A stretch of DNA of 64,000 bases from Acidobacteriota bacterium (lineage in GTDB: Bacteria; Acidobacteriota; Thermoanaerobaculia; Multivoradales; Multivoraceae), in contig WTGQ01000002.1 in the NCBI GenBank assembly GCA_011525365.1, positions 2,460,773 through 2,524,772 of the forward strand, written 5' to 3'. Both the position numbers and the translations under genes were made by a program. A model generated the notes under the pieces. It did not search any database. It was given only the letters and a program-made list of their open reading frames with translations, and was not told where the DNA came from. Below, piece after piece: positions 53,918 to 63,052 of the stretch; the first letter of the stretch is position 1; each line of letters starts with the position of its first letter.

Positions 53918-55102
53918 CTAACCGACCAACGACGCCGTGCTCACGTCGTAGGCACATCGGGTGATCGTTCCATCTCTGATTCTCTCGACGGCCTGGTCGA
54001 TCACGTTGAGAGGCACCAGGAACCACTCGCGCGGCGTTACGGGGTTGCCGAAGCGATCCTTGATGCCGATGTCGAGGCGTGCAGGGCCGAAGACCCGGTG
54101 GATGAGCGTCTCTAGCTTGCCGGGATCGATGTTGTACAGCTTGTAGCTGGCCACGATCTCGACGTCAGCCAGCAGGAAGGTCGCTTGGAGCCGTGCCCCG
54201 GCGATCCGCTCCTGCACGCTGCCGCTTGTGACGCCGATCTTGTGGACCAGGTCGCGATTCTCTGAAATGAAGGGAAGATCGGACTTGCTCCGGAGCACGT
54301 AGATCGTCCCGCTCGCCTCGTCGCCGTCCGCGGTCTGATCGGCGAACAGCGGTCCAGCCGTCGCTTCGGTGACCCGCCGGCCTGCTTCGTCCTTGTGGAG
54401 CGCCCGCTGCAGGGAACGTCGGAGCAGGTTGCTCTCGGTACCGTTGTCGAAGATCACACGGAGGCGTGCGTCCTTGTCGCCGTAGTCCTGGGTGAAGATG
54501 CGCCCCATCTCGGCGACGTAGGCTTTCTGGCCGCCGAGTACGAAGAACCGGCCAGGCTCGATCTCCGCCTTCCGCTCGAAGGGTCGCGTCTCGCGAAGGC
54601 CCATGTCGATGTCCTTCTGGACTTGCTCGAAGAGCGGCCGGAAGCGCTCGAAGTCCTCGCATCGGGTGCGAGTCGCGATCTCCTCGGCCGCGCGCTTCTC
54701 AGCACTCGACCGAACATGGCGAAGATCGCTGATGTCCGGCGTCTCCGCCTCCCCGCCAAGCTCAGCTAGGAGTTCATTGTCGTCCAGAGCTTCGGGAAAA
54801 GGCGTCATCTCGTCGACACGGCTGCTCAGCAACGCCTGTCGATCCAGCGGAGCAATAAGCTCGCGCCACTCGTCATCGGCGAGAATCCGTCCCAGTCGCA
54901 CGGCGTAGAGCCGCTCAAACAAATCGCGGTCGTCGCTCCGCTCTGGCACCCGTCCGTGTGAATCGACAAATCGCTGGATCTCCTCGAAGCCCGCGATGAT
55001 CCGCTCCTCACGGACCGTGTACGACGCTGCCTTCCGCGGCGCAACTTCGACACCGAGTTCGTCCAGCAGGGCGGCGTCCTGCTCGGTGAAGCCCTCAGAC
55101 AT
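53918..55102 (-). CDS. GIY-YIG nuclease family protein (T5orf172-like domain)
   Basis: The 394-residue protein starts at the ATG at 55102, overlapping the helicase stop by 8 nt. The C-terminal domain (about 262-380) has 'TIYVL', 'HKIGVTSGSVQERI' and the glutamate in KLETLIHRVF, then 'REWFLV', matching the T5orf172/MUG113 branch of GIY-YIG nucleases. The N-terminal 260 residues are helical and charged and may bind DNA or the partner helicase. It is the last gene of the methyltransferase operon and the likely cutting enzyme. Confidence 0.85.
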   Translation of the reverse strand: MSEGFTEQDAALLDELGVEVAPRKAASYTVREERIIAGFEEIQRFVDSHGRVPERSDDRDLFERLYAVRLGRILADDEWRELIAPLDRQALLSSRVDEMTPFPEALDDNELLAELGGEAETPDISDLRHVRSSAEKRAAEEIATRTRCEDFERFRPLFEQVQKDIDMGLRETRPFERKAEIEPGRFFVLGGQKAYVAEMGRIFTQDYGDKDARLRVIFDNGTESNLLRRSLQRALHKDEAGRRVTEATAGPLFADQTADGDEASGTIYVLRSKSDLPFISENRDLVHKIGVTSGSVQERIAGARLQATFLLADVEIVASYKLYNIDPGKLETLIHRVFGPARLDIGIKDRFGNPVTPREWFLVPLNVIDQAVERIRDGTITRCAYDVSTASLVG

Positions 55103-57164
55103 CGGACGCCTCCGCCGCCATTCGACGCAGCACGGCCACACCCTCGGCCATGCGCCTCTCCCAGGGGTCCGATGCGGTGACCGACGGCAATCGCCCGCGC
55201 TCCTGCTTGAACTTCAAGGCCCGCCTGGCAAGCTCCCGGGCTTCGTCGGGGGTGATTCGGACCTTCTTCGCCGTGATCACCGCCTTTACCTGCCTTAGGC
55301 TCTCCTCGTTCATCGCCTTGGCGAGAATCGCGTAGGCCTCGCCGAACGGGTTGATTCGGTCGATCAGGTCGATGTCGAGTTGCCGTACATCGGTCACGTA
55401 GCGTCGCACACCATCGATCAGGGCCGTGTTCCCGGCTCCCCACTCCGCTTCGGCCCGACCGCCTTCGCGCAGTTCCGACGCAGTCTCCTTCGCCTTCTGC
55501 GTCAGGTTCAGGGCCGCGACGGCATGCTCGCGGACCGCCTCCTGGTCATCTGCGTCGAGTTCCGGGAACTTCTCCTTGATGATCTTCCCCATCCGCACCT
55601 GGGTCAGCTCCGCCGGTACGAGTTCGGCGTCAAAGAGCCCGCGTTCGACGGTGACCCGGTCCTGCATGAACGCCGTGATGACCTCGTTCAGGTCTTCACG
55701 GCAGACGCGGGCGGCAGCCTCGCTCTTCGGCGCCGCCAGCCCCTTGATCTCCACGGTCACCTCGCCGGTGTCAGGATCGACGCCCACGTTGCAGCGCTCC
55801 GCGTCGTAGCCCGTCTCGCCATAGTCGAGACCTTCGATCGGCCCGCTCGCATCCGTCTTCGCCGTGAAGTTGAAGCGCGGAGCGAGCACCTGCTCCATGA
55901 GAAGACTCGCCGCTATGGCCTTGAGGGTGTCGTTGACGGCCTCGGTGACGGCTTCCTCAGAAGCGTCCGGCTCCGCGATCAGGTTCGTGAACCGAGCCTG
56001 GGCCTTCCCCGGGGCATCCCGTGTAGCGCGCCCGATGATCTGCACGATCTCCGTCAAGCTGGACCGGTATCCGACGGTCAGCGCGTGATCGCACCAGATC
56101 CAGTCAAAACCCTCCTTTGCCATCCCGAGGGCGACGATGATGTCCACGTGATCCCGGTCGTCGTTCACCCGGGGATCCCTCAAGGCGGCAGCGACGCGAT
56201 CGCGCCGAGCCGGGTTGTCGTCGACGAGGTCGGCGATGCGGAGTACACGGCCTTCGGTCGTCCGCACCAACTGGAAGCCCGTTTCCGGATCGGCCCCTTG
56301 CCACTCGCCCAGCTTCTCGAGGATGTGCTCGACCTCCCGGATCTTGTCCTTCGTGCTCTCTCGCGAGTTGACGCTCGGGATGTGGATGATCGTCTTGTCG
56401 CTCGGATCCAGCACCTTCAGGATGTCGTCCGCGTAGCTCCCGGTGTAGAAGAAGTAGCCGATGTCGAGCTGCTTCAGATGCTCGTAGCCATTCAGCTGCT
56501 CGTAGTACGTGTAGGTAACGGTCTGGAACCGTTCCTCGTCCTCGGGCATCAGGACGGGCTCGGCATCCCCGCGGAAGTAAGAGCCCGTCATCGCCACGAT
56601 GTGGCTCTTGTCTCGCGCCATCAGCTGGCCGACGTGCGTGCCGAGCTTGTTGTCCGGATTGGCGGACGCGTGATGAAACTCGTCCACTGCGATGAGCCGG
56701 TCGTCGAAGGCCTCGACCCCGAACTGGTCCATGGCGAACCGGAAGGTCGCGTGGGTACACACGAGCACCCGATCGTCGCTGTCCAGGAACGCCTTCAGCG
56801 CCCTGACCTTGCCGCCGTCGGTCCCGGGTGCGCTGCAAAGGTCCCACCTCGGCTGGACACTCCAATCAGCCCAGAAGCCGAAGCGCTTGAGCGGCACGTC
56901 GGCGAAGCTCGCGCCGATCGTCTTCTCGGGGACCACGATGACCGCTTGGCGCAGGCCCTGGTTCGCGAGCTTGTCCAGCGTGATGAACATGAGCGCCCGG
57001 CTCTTGCCGGAGGCCGGCGGCGACTTGATCAGAAGATACTGCTCTCCGCGCTTCTCCCAAGCCCGCTCCTGCATCGGCCGCATTCCCAGCGCGTTCGACC
57101 GGGCTGTGCGGCCCGTCCGGGCGTACCTGACCGAGATGGATGGGATGGTCTTGACGCTGGTCAC
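55095..57164 (-). CDS. DEAD/DEAH-type SF2 helicase
   Basis: The 689-residue protein starts at a GTG that overlaps the YafQ stop (GTGA). Walker A is PPASGKS (49-55), motif II is DEFHH (161-165), motif III is MTGSYF, and motif VI is QIIGRATR. It belongs to a subgroup with 'NALGMR.MQ.RA' ahead of the P-loop that I have seen annotated beside class I DNA methyltransferases and GIY-YIG nucleases. It probably translocates on DNA or remodels it for cleavage. Confidence 0.9.
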   Translation of the reverse strand: MTSVKTIPSISVRYARTGRTARSNALGMRPMQERAWEKRGEQYLLIKSPPASGKSRALMFITLDKLANQGLRQAVIVVPEKTIGASFADVPLKRFGFWADWSVQPRWDLCSAPGTDGGKVRALKAFLDSDDRVLVCTHATFRFAMDQFGVEAFDDRLIAVDEFHHASANPDNKLGTHVGQLMARDKSHIVAMTGSYFRGDAEPVLMPEDEERFQTVTYTYYEQLNGYEHLKQLDIGYFFYTGSYADDILKVLDPSDKTIIHIPSVNSRESTKDKIREVEHILEKLGEWQGADPETGFQLVRTTEGRVLRIADLVDDNPARRDRVAAALRDPRVNDDRDHVDIIVALGMAKEGFDWIWCDHALTVGYRSSLTEIVQIIGRATRDAPGKAQARFTNLIAEPDASEEAVTEAVNDTLKAIAASLLMEQVLAPRFNFTAKTDASGPIEGLDYGETGYDAERCNVGVDPDTGEVTVEIKGLAAPKSEAAARVCREDLNEVITAFMQDRVTVERGLFDAELVPAELTQVRMGKIIKEKFPELDADDQEAVREHAVAALNLTQKAKETASELREGGRAEAEWGAGNTALIDGVRRYVTDVRQLDIDLIDRINPFGEAYAILAKAMNEESLRQVKAVITAKKVRITPDEARELARRALKFKQERGRLPSVTASDPWERRMAEGVAVLRRMAAEASDV

Positions 57165-57496
57165 TCGAACAAGTCCGCGTGAGTGCCTGCCCTGGCGAAG
57201 TAGATCGAACCGCTGGGGCCGTCCGTATCGTCGACACGGTAGATCAGCAGGAAGTCGCCGCCAATGTGGCACTCCCGGTAGCGCGCCAACGAGCCCTTGA
57301 GCGCGTGGTCTCTACGCTCGGGAGGAAGCGGAGCGTCGTTGGCAATCAGGAGGAGCATCACGGCTTTCAGCCGGCGCATATCGTAGCGGCCGGAGCGGGA
57401 GAGCCGCTGCCAGTCCCTCAGGAACTGTCGCGAGAAGTCGACTCGGCGGGGTAGCTTGGCCCGTTTACTGGCCGCCGGCTTCTTCAAGCTCCGCAA
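57161..57496 (-). CDS. YafQ-type RelE/ParE superfamily toxin
   Basis: The 111-residue protein has the YafQ features DHALKG (H64), RECHIGGDFLLIY (H77, D81) and the C-terminal GTHADLF (H106), the catalytic-type histidines of ribosome-dependent mRNA interferases. The TTG at 57496 overlaps the antitoxin's last 32 nt; an internal TTG is another option. Its stop overlaps the helicase start by 4 nt, so it is embedded in the operon. It would cleave mRNA on the ribosome when freed from its antitoxin. Confidence 0.87.
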   Translation of the reverse strand: MRSLKKPAASKRAKLPRRVDFSRQFLRDWQRLSRSGRYDMRRLKAVMLLLIANDAPLPPERRDHALKGSLARYRECHIGGDFLLIYRVDDTDGPSGSIYFARAGTHADLFE

Positions 57497-57746
57497 ACAC
57501 CTCGTCGGCGCCGGCGAACCGCGCGCCGCGGTCCTGCATCATCTCGTTCACCTCCGCCATGGCCTGGCGGGTTCGCGCGTTCGGCACCTTGAGCTCGAGC
57601 GGGAAGGCCTGGTCGACGGCGATGCGGTGGAACAGCAACCGCACGGCCTCCGACGCCGTCAGTCCCATCGCCGCCAGCGCCGCCGTGGCCTTCTGCTTCA
57701 TTTCCGTGTCCATGCGGACGTGCAGCATCGAACTCTGCGTCGTCAT
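57465..57746 (-). CDS. RelB/DinJ-family antitoxin
   Basis: The 93-residue protein opens with a ribbon-helix-helix motif ('SMLHVRMDTEMKQKATAALAAMGLTASEAVRLLFHRI'), the RelB/DinJ DNA-binding domain, and has a C-terminal acidic tail that would wrap the toxin. It overlaps the toxin gene by 32 nt. It binds its own promoter in most cases; a 5-bp inverted repeat lies just upstream. Confidence 0.9.
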   Translation of the reverse strand: MTTQSSMLHVRMDTEMKQKATAALAAMGLTASEAVRLLFHRIAVDQAFPLELKVPNARTRQAMAEVNEMMQDRGARFAGADEVFAELEEAGGQ

Positions 57747-57757
57747 CCGAGCCTCCC

Positions 57758-57775
57758 GTCTCTCAAATGCGAGAC
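57758..57775 (-). promoter_or_regulatory. candidate RelB operator
   Basis: GTCTC-N8-GAGAC (57758-57762 and 57771-57775) lies 11 bp before the antitoxin ATG. A TTGACT further upstream on the minus strand could be a -35. Such a palindrome suits a ribbon-helix-helix repressor. Confidence 0.35.
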
Positions 57776-57817
57776 CAGCCTGTCATGCTGCCGTCACGCA
57801 GTCAAGCCGATGCCCGG

Positions 57818-60571
57818 TCAGGCTACGCCCTCTTCGCCCACCATCTTGGTGTACAGCGCGAAGAGCTTCTCCAGCCGCTCCGTATCGTTGCGGAAGCGGC
57901 GGCCGACGTAGATGCGTTCAAGGACCTCGTCGTTCCGGTCATGGGCGGCGCGGACGTTCTCCGGCATGCGGTCGGGGGCGTAGAGATCGGCGATTGTCGC
58001 GGGAAAATGCGCCTCGCGTGCCAACAGGATGTTCTCGGCGCACTCGGTCAGGTCCGCCCGGTTCTTCTCCGTAAGGACGGGCACGGGGAAGGTGTTCCAG
58101 CCCAAGGTGTTTGAGTACGAGAAGTCCTCGCGCAGTCGAACGCACACGGTGCCTATCCAGACCCAGTGAAGACGTGAAGCGATCAGCGCCATGTTCCACA
58201 GTGGTGCGTCGTAGAGCGCGAAGTTCCGGTCCCCTATGATGGTGCCGGCGGCGACCAAGCCCACCGGCAAATGCGAACGGTTCTCGGACGAGACTCGTGG
58301 AACGACGATCGCAGTCTCGGTTCCCGACTGGCGGACTTCGCCGAATCGATGCGGCGTACTGGCCAGCTGCCTCGTTGTGTTGCGATCGGAGGCCGCTCGC
58401 CGCACACGAACGGCCTCAAACCGAGCAGCGAGCCAGTCGTTCTCCGTGGCCTCCGATCGGTCATCGTCTGCAACCCAAATGCACCGTCGTTCCGCACCGT
58501 GGATGAACTCCTGAGAACCTACGAACGAACGGATGAGGCGAGGAGGCACGTCGTAACGTTGAACGGCGGCTTTCTCTTCGTCGCGATCCAACAGCAGGTG
58601 GCCACCCTCGTTCGGCATGTTGCCGAAGCGCATTTCGCACAACTCCGTCATCGGCTTTCTTCGGGCTCGCACGACCACATCGGTACCGCTAACGAGATAG
58701 GGATTGATGTTCTGCGTCTCCCGAACCATGGTCTCGCCGTTGGTCCCGACTGAGTAGAGTCGCCGTATAGGAGCGGGGCGGTTCGAGATCCCCACGATTG
58801 CCACAGTTACGCCCGCATTGTGGCTCGCAAGATTCGCCCACTTGAAGCTCGTGTGTGCGAAGGCGATCTTGTGGCCGGTCTGGAGCACTAGCGGCCATAG
58901 CGTCCCGACCTGGCGCCCCTGGCAGATCGAGTTAGTAGCCACGAACGCCGACACCGTGGGCGTATGCGCGCCGTAGTCGGCAGCTTTCATGAACCAGCCG
59001 GCCACGTAGTCGAGCGATCTCCACTTCCTCGACCGGCCTTCGAACACTCCCTTGAGGTCGGCCTTCTGTTCCGCCGTCTGCCACTGGCTACCCCGGTAAG
59101 GCGGGTTCCCACAGATGTAGGTTTCCCCGCCCTGGTTCTCAAAGTCGATCTCCGGTTGATCGAGTGGCGTCTGGAAGAGATCGTCGGCGACGAGTCTGAC
59201 GCCGGTTCCTGTCGGTGGGCAGACGCGGACCCAGTCGACGCGAAGAGCGTTCGCGCACGTGATCCAGTTGTCTTCGTCGAGCGGCAGGACAGCGGCCACG
59301 GCCTCTCGCTGGCCGAGGTAGTTCACGTTGCACTGATACTCGGCGATTACGAGAGCGAGGCGTGCGACCTCGGCCGCGAAGTCGCCGATCTCGACCCCGC
59401 GGAAGTTGCTGATCGGGATGCCTGGCTTGCGCTCGCTCTCTCCCCGGCGCCGGTTGATCTCGGCCTCGATAGCCCGCATCTCCTTGTAGGCGATGACGAG
59501 GAAGTTGCCCGACCCGCAGGCCGGGTCGAACACCCGAATCCTGGCCAGACGGTTTCTCAGGTTCAACAGCTTCCTGCCATTGTCGCCCGCTTCCTCCAGT
59601 CGCTCGCGCAGGTCGTCGAGGAAAAGGGGGTTCAGCACCTTGAGGATGTTCGGAACGCTCGTGTAGTGCATTCCCAGATTGCCGCGCTCCTCGTCGACCG
59701 CCACCGCCTGGACCATGGAGCCGAAGATGTCCGGGTTGATCTTCTTCCAGTCGAGGTTCCCGATGTGGAGAAGGTACGACCGGGCGATCCGGCTGAAACG
59801 CGGAGGTAGCGTCAAGTCCGCGAAGAGGCCGCCATTGACGTACGGGAAAACCTCGGCCCAGCGAGGCAGTCCTGCCGTCGCCCGCTTCTCCACCTCGGTC
59901 TTCATGGCGCGGAAGATCTCGTGAACAACTTTGTGCGTGTTCGAGCCATCCGGCGTCGTCATCTTCTCGATAGTGCCGGTGAACGGCGCCTGGTCGGGCA
60001 AGATCTCGGTGTCCTCGGCGAAGAAGCAGAAGATGAGCCGCGCCATGAAGTGGTTCATGTCGCGCCGCCGGTCCACAGTCCCCCAGTCGGCGTTGTGTTT
60101 CAGCAACTCAACGTAGAGCCGGTTCAGCCGGCCGGTCGCCTTGATGTCGAAGGCACTTTCGCGGATCTGCCTGACGGTCGAGATTCCGGCCAGCGGCAGG
60201 AAGAACCCGAAGTGCTCGTGGAACTCTGGGAAGTCGCAGACAACAAGGTCTCCGCTCTCCATCTCCTCGGCGTGGAACTCTCGCCCGTCGGTGGCCAAGA
60301 CGAACTTGGCTCTGGCGCGGCCAGTCTCTGGGCTCGTCTTCAAGTCATTTATCGCGGGTGCCACTCCGCCGACCGGGACGACCTTGATGTGAATGTTGTT
60401 CCGCTGGAGAACCCCACCAACGTCGGACCGGTTCGTAGTGCCAGAGCGGAGACGCTTGATGGTGGTCGGCCTGTTCCCGAACGCCTGCAGGAAGGCGAAG
60501 GGGAACTCGGCCGCGTCGAAGGCTTGTCCCGCGAGAACGGAGACGGCCTCTTCAATCTCGACTGGATTCAC
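57818..60571 (-). CDS. MmeI-like class I DNA methyltransferase
   Basis: The 917-residue protein has a helical spacer typical of MmeI-like enzymes, a methyltransferase domain with motif I DPACGSG (349-355) and motif IV NPPY (489-492), and a C-terminal target-recognition region. NPPY marks an N6-adenine or N4-cytosine methylase. The N-terminal domain does not show the D-x(n)-ExK nuclease motif of MmeI. It starts at a GTG. It stands 71 bp upstream of the RelB gene on the same strand and is probably cotranscribed with it, the helicase and the GIY-YIG gene. Confidence 0.9.
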   Translation of the reverse strand: MNPVEIEEAVSVLAGQAFDAAEFPFAFLQAFGNRPTTIKRLRSGTTNRSDVGGVLQRNNIHIKVVPVGGVAPAINDLKTSPETGRARAKFVLATDGREFHAEEMESGDLVVCDFPEFHEHFGFFLPLAGISTVRQIRESAFDIKATGRLNRLYVELLKHNADWGTVDRRRDMNHFMARLIFCFFAEDTEILPDQAPFTGTIEKMTTPDGSNTHKVVHEIFRAMKTEVEKRATAGLPRWAEVFPYVNGGLFADLTLPPRFSRIARSYLLHIGNLDWKKINPDIFGSMVQAVAVDEERGNLGMHYTSVPNILKVLNPLFLDDLRERLEEAGDNGRKLLNLRNRLARIRVFDPACGSGNFLVIAYKEMRAIEAEINRRRGESERKPGIPISNFRGVEIGDFAAEVARLALVIAEYQCNVNYLGQREAVAAVLPLDEDNWITCANALRVDWVRVCPPTGTGVRLVADDLFQTPLDQPEIDFENQGGETYICGNPPYRGSQWQTAEQKADLKGVFEGRSRKWRSLDYVAGWFMKAADYGAHTPTVSAFVATNSICQGRQVGTLWPLVLQTGHKIAFAHTSFKWANLASHNAGVTVAIVGISNRPAPIRRLYSVGTNGETMVRETQNINPYLVSGTDVVVRARRKPMTELCEMRFGNMPNEGGHLLLDRDEEKAAVQRYDVPPRLIRSFVGSQEFIHGAERRCIWVADDDRSEATENDWLAARFEAVRVRRAASDRNTTRQLASTPHRFGEVRQSGTETAIVVPRVSSENRSHLPVGLVAAGTIIGDRNFALYDAPLWNMALIASRLHWVWIGTVCVRLREDFSYSNTLGWNTFPVPVLTEKNRADLTECAENILLAREAHFPATIADLYAPDRMPENVRAAHDRNDEVLERIYVGRRFRNDTERLEKLFALYTKMVGEEGVA

Positions 60572-60703
60572 AGGTCAATCCAGACTCACCATGACCATCG
60601 AGGATTCCCTATCCGCTAGCCGCAAGATAGCACGGGCTCCCGCGTCAGCGGGTCGCGATGGCGAGGCGGCCTGTCCGTGTGAGCGGTTCAGGCCCTACCG
60701 CAC

Positions 60704-60730
60704 GGGGAACTCCGAAGAAAGCGGTTCCCC
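60704..60730. terminator. 7-bp hairpin downstream of the HEPN gene
   Basis: GGGGAAC (60704-60710) pairs with GTTCCCC (60724-60730) across a 13-nt loop in the 259-bp gap between the HEPN and methyltransferase genes. No T-run follows. An extended -10-like TGCTATCTT lies on the minus strand near 60630 in the same gap and may drive the methyltransferase. Confidence 0.3.
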
Positions 60731-60830
60731 CAAAGTCAGGCGTGGCCGTCCGTCGGACTCCTAGCGCCCACAGGGTTGCGCGTGCCAAGCCGCCTAGGCG
60801 AGGTTAGGCGACGCGGAGCGGGCCCGACAT

Positions 60831-61232
60831 CTAGGAACGCCCCGATTCGTGCTCGTCCGGATAGAGGTCGATCAGTGCTCCGAACAGGCCTCCAGCCCAC
60901 AGCTTGATCTCCTCGAAGCGTCTGATCTCAGCAGCGGCATCGTCCGGTTCAATCGACCAAGCCAAGATGTTGGTGACGTAGCTGGACCGGTGGACGACGT
61001 CGTTCCGCGCTCCACAGAAGGCATCTAGGGACTCATGGGGGTCACTGTCGATGCACGGTTTCAAGTACTCGATCACGCGGCCAAGTGTGGCCCTCGGAAG
61101 CCCTCTCCGTTGACGATCGGTAAGTTCGAGACGGCCACTCTCTTCCCATCTCACGGCCAAGTCTCGAGCGCGCTCCTCGACGGCTTGGGACCATACGAGC
61201 GCCAAGAACAGGGCATCTTCGTAGGCCTTCAT
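60831..61232 (-). CDS. HEPN-like domain protein
   Basis: The 133-residue helical protein contains RNDVVH (R76-x4-H81), the Rx4-6H motif of HEPN ribonucleases. HEPN proteins often act as RNA-cutting effectors in abortive infection and toxin systems. It starts 22 bp after a small two-span membrane protein on the same strand, and the two should be one operon. The family call rests on the motif and helix pattern. Confidence 0.6.
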   Translation of the reverse strand: MKAYEDALFLALVWSQAVEERARDLAVRWEESGRLELTDRQRRGLPRATLGRVIEYLKPCIDSDPHESLDAFCGARNDVVHRSSYVTNILAWSIEPDDAAAEIRRFEEIKLWAGGLFGALIDLYPDEHESGRS

Positions 61233-61253
61233 GATGCTCGTAGGCGGCGCGCT

Positions 61254-61562
61254 CTACTGGTTCCGCCGAGCGAGATTGCCAGCAAGAGCACCGATAACCG
61301 CGGCCGAGTTCGCATCGGCCTTCTGCCGACCCTTGCCAACTGCGTAGCCGATGGCCAAGAGGATGGCCTGCCAGACGTAGCCGCCGCCTCCCTCGAGGAG
61401 TTGAAGAGCGTTGGTTCGCGTGTCGCCTTCTGCGAAGACGGAGGCTCCGATCAGAGTTCCGGCGACGGCAATGACGAACACGACCAGAAGGCCGAGCAAG
61501 CACATGAGTACCTTCTGCATCCAGACCTGTACTTCACCCCCGGCAGCACCAGCTTCGGCCAT
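61254..61562 (-). CDS. small two-span membrane protein
   Basis: The 102-residue protein has two hydrophobic segments (about 15-40 and 62-78) and a positive C-terminus (GKGRQK, NLARRNQ). It has no recognised family. It is directly upstream of the HEPN gene and near the right island end, which suggests a two-component membrane/HEPN unit. Confidence 0.6.
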   Translation of the reverse strand: MAEAGAAGGEVQVWMQKVLMCLLGLLVVFVIAVAGTLIGASVFAEGDTRTNALQLLEGGGGYVWQAILLAIGYAVGKGRQKADANSAAVIGALAGNLARRNQ

Positions 61563-61619
61563 CTTGTTCTCCCGCTCGACTGATTTCGTGGACGGTGGAG
61601 AGTAGCAGCGGGGGCTTCC

Positions 61620-61630
61620 TGGGGGGCTGA
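61620..61630 (+). repeat. candidate attR core
   Basis: TGGGGGGCTGA matches the sequence at 45424-45434 in the same orientation and lies 33 bp before the stop of the host permease gene. It is a candidate right boundary of the island. Confidence 0.35.
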
Positions 61631-61662
61631 ACGAGTCATCAAGCTGCCCGTAAACGGTTGTC

Positions 61663-63052
61663 CTACAAGGACTTACGTCGGAACCGGCGAAGTCTCGGCT
61701 GAAGCCGGTCGAGCAGCACCGCGGCGAGGATCAGGGCACCGAACACGACCTTCTGCTCGTAGGACGCGACACCCGCGATGTTCAAGCCGTTCTGTATGAC
61801 GGCGATGATCATCGCGCCGATCAGCGTCCCCACGATCCGGCCGCGGCCGCCCGCCAGGCTGGCTCCGCCGACGACCACGGCGGCGATCACCTGCAGCTCG
61901 TATAGCTCGCCGGCGTTCGGCCGTCCACCCTCGAAGCGCGAGGCGTCGACGATCCCCGCCAGGCCGGCGAACGCTCCGCACAGACAGTAGACGGCGAGCA
62001 GCACCGCGGTCACCGGCACGCCCGACAGGCGCGCCGCCTCGACGTTGCCACCGACGGCGTAGACGTAGCGTCCGAACATGGTCCGCGTCATCAGCAGGTG
62101 AGCGGCGACGAACAGAACGAGCATGAGCAGGATCGGGTTCGGCACGCCGAGCACGGCGCCGTTGCCGAGCCGGGCGAAGGCCACTGCATCGACCCGCACC
62201 GCCTCCGGCGTGCCCTCCGCGCCGCCGCCGACCAGGCGCCGTTGATGACCGACGGCGAGGATCAGGGCCAGGCCGCGCGCGAGCATCATCAGCCCAAGGG
62301 TGGCCACGAACGGCGGTACCCGGAACGCGGTGACCATCGTGCCGCTGAGGAGGCCGCCCAGCGCCGCGGCCGCAACACCGAGGAGCATTGCCGCCAGAAG
62401 TCCCGCCGGCGAGACCGAGGAGCCGCCGAACCATTCCTGCGCCGCCACTGCGGTGATCACGCCGGCCAGCGCCAACAGACTGCCGACGGAGAGGTCAATT
62501 CCCGCGGTCAGGATGACCAACGTCATGCCGAGCGCGATGATCGCGATGTCCGCGTTCTGGTTCACCACGTTGAGCAGGTTGCGAGCAGTCAGGAAGGTCG
62601 GCCAGTAGTAGCTCCTCGGCGAGAACACGCGCACACCAGCAGTTCGCACCGGCCCCCACTCGGAGGCGATCCGGTGGGTGGCGATCGCATCGAGGGATTC
62701 GCCGGCCCCGGCGATCCGCCCCAGTTCGAGCCGCACGTCGCGCGGCTGGCCGAAGACACGGCCCGCGATCCGGGCGCCCGTGGCGTCGAGTCCCTGCTCG
62801 ATCGCCCGCGCGAACACCCGATCGGCCTCCGTGTCCCGCGCCACGACGAGCACCGAGCACGGCGCCGGGCACGCCTCCAGCACCTGGCGAGCGACCGCGC
62901 CGCCGGAACGACTCGTGATCGGGTTCTGTTCGCGCCAGGTCGCCGCGCTCGAGATCAGGCAGAGGAGGACCAGCACGACGATCGAGAGGTTGCGGCCCAC
63001 AAGGTCCAGCAACCGGCGACGCCAGCGGCGGGCGGCGGACTCCCCGACCCCT

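Larger units (their letters stand above)
45424..61630. mobile_element. integrative mobilizable island with defence-like cargo
   Basis: The segment holds a tyrosine integrase at its left end, a ColE1-like mobilization module, and cargo that includes nuclease, methyltransferase, toxin-antitoxin, HEPN and PIN proteins. An identical 11-bp sequence (TGGGGGGCTGA) lies at 45424-45434 and 61620-61630. The island separates two convergent host genes (AroE-like, ending 45279, and the permease ending 61663). The genes are typical of a mobilizable element without its own type IV secretion system. Exact ends are inferred. Confidence 0.72.
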
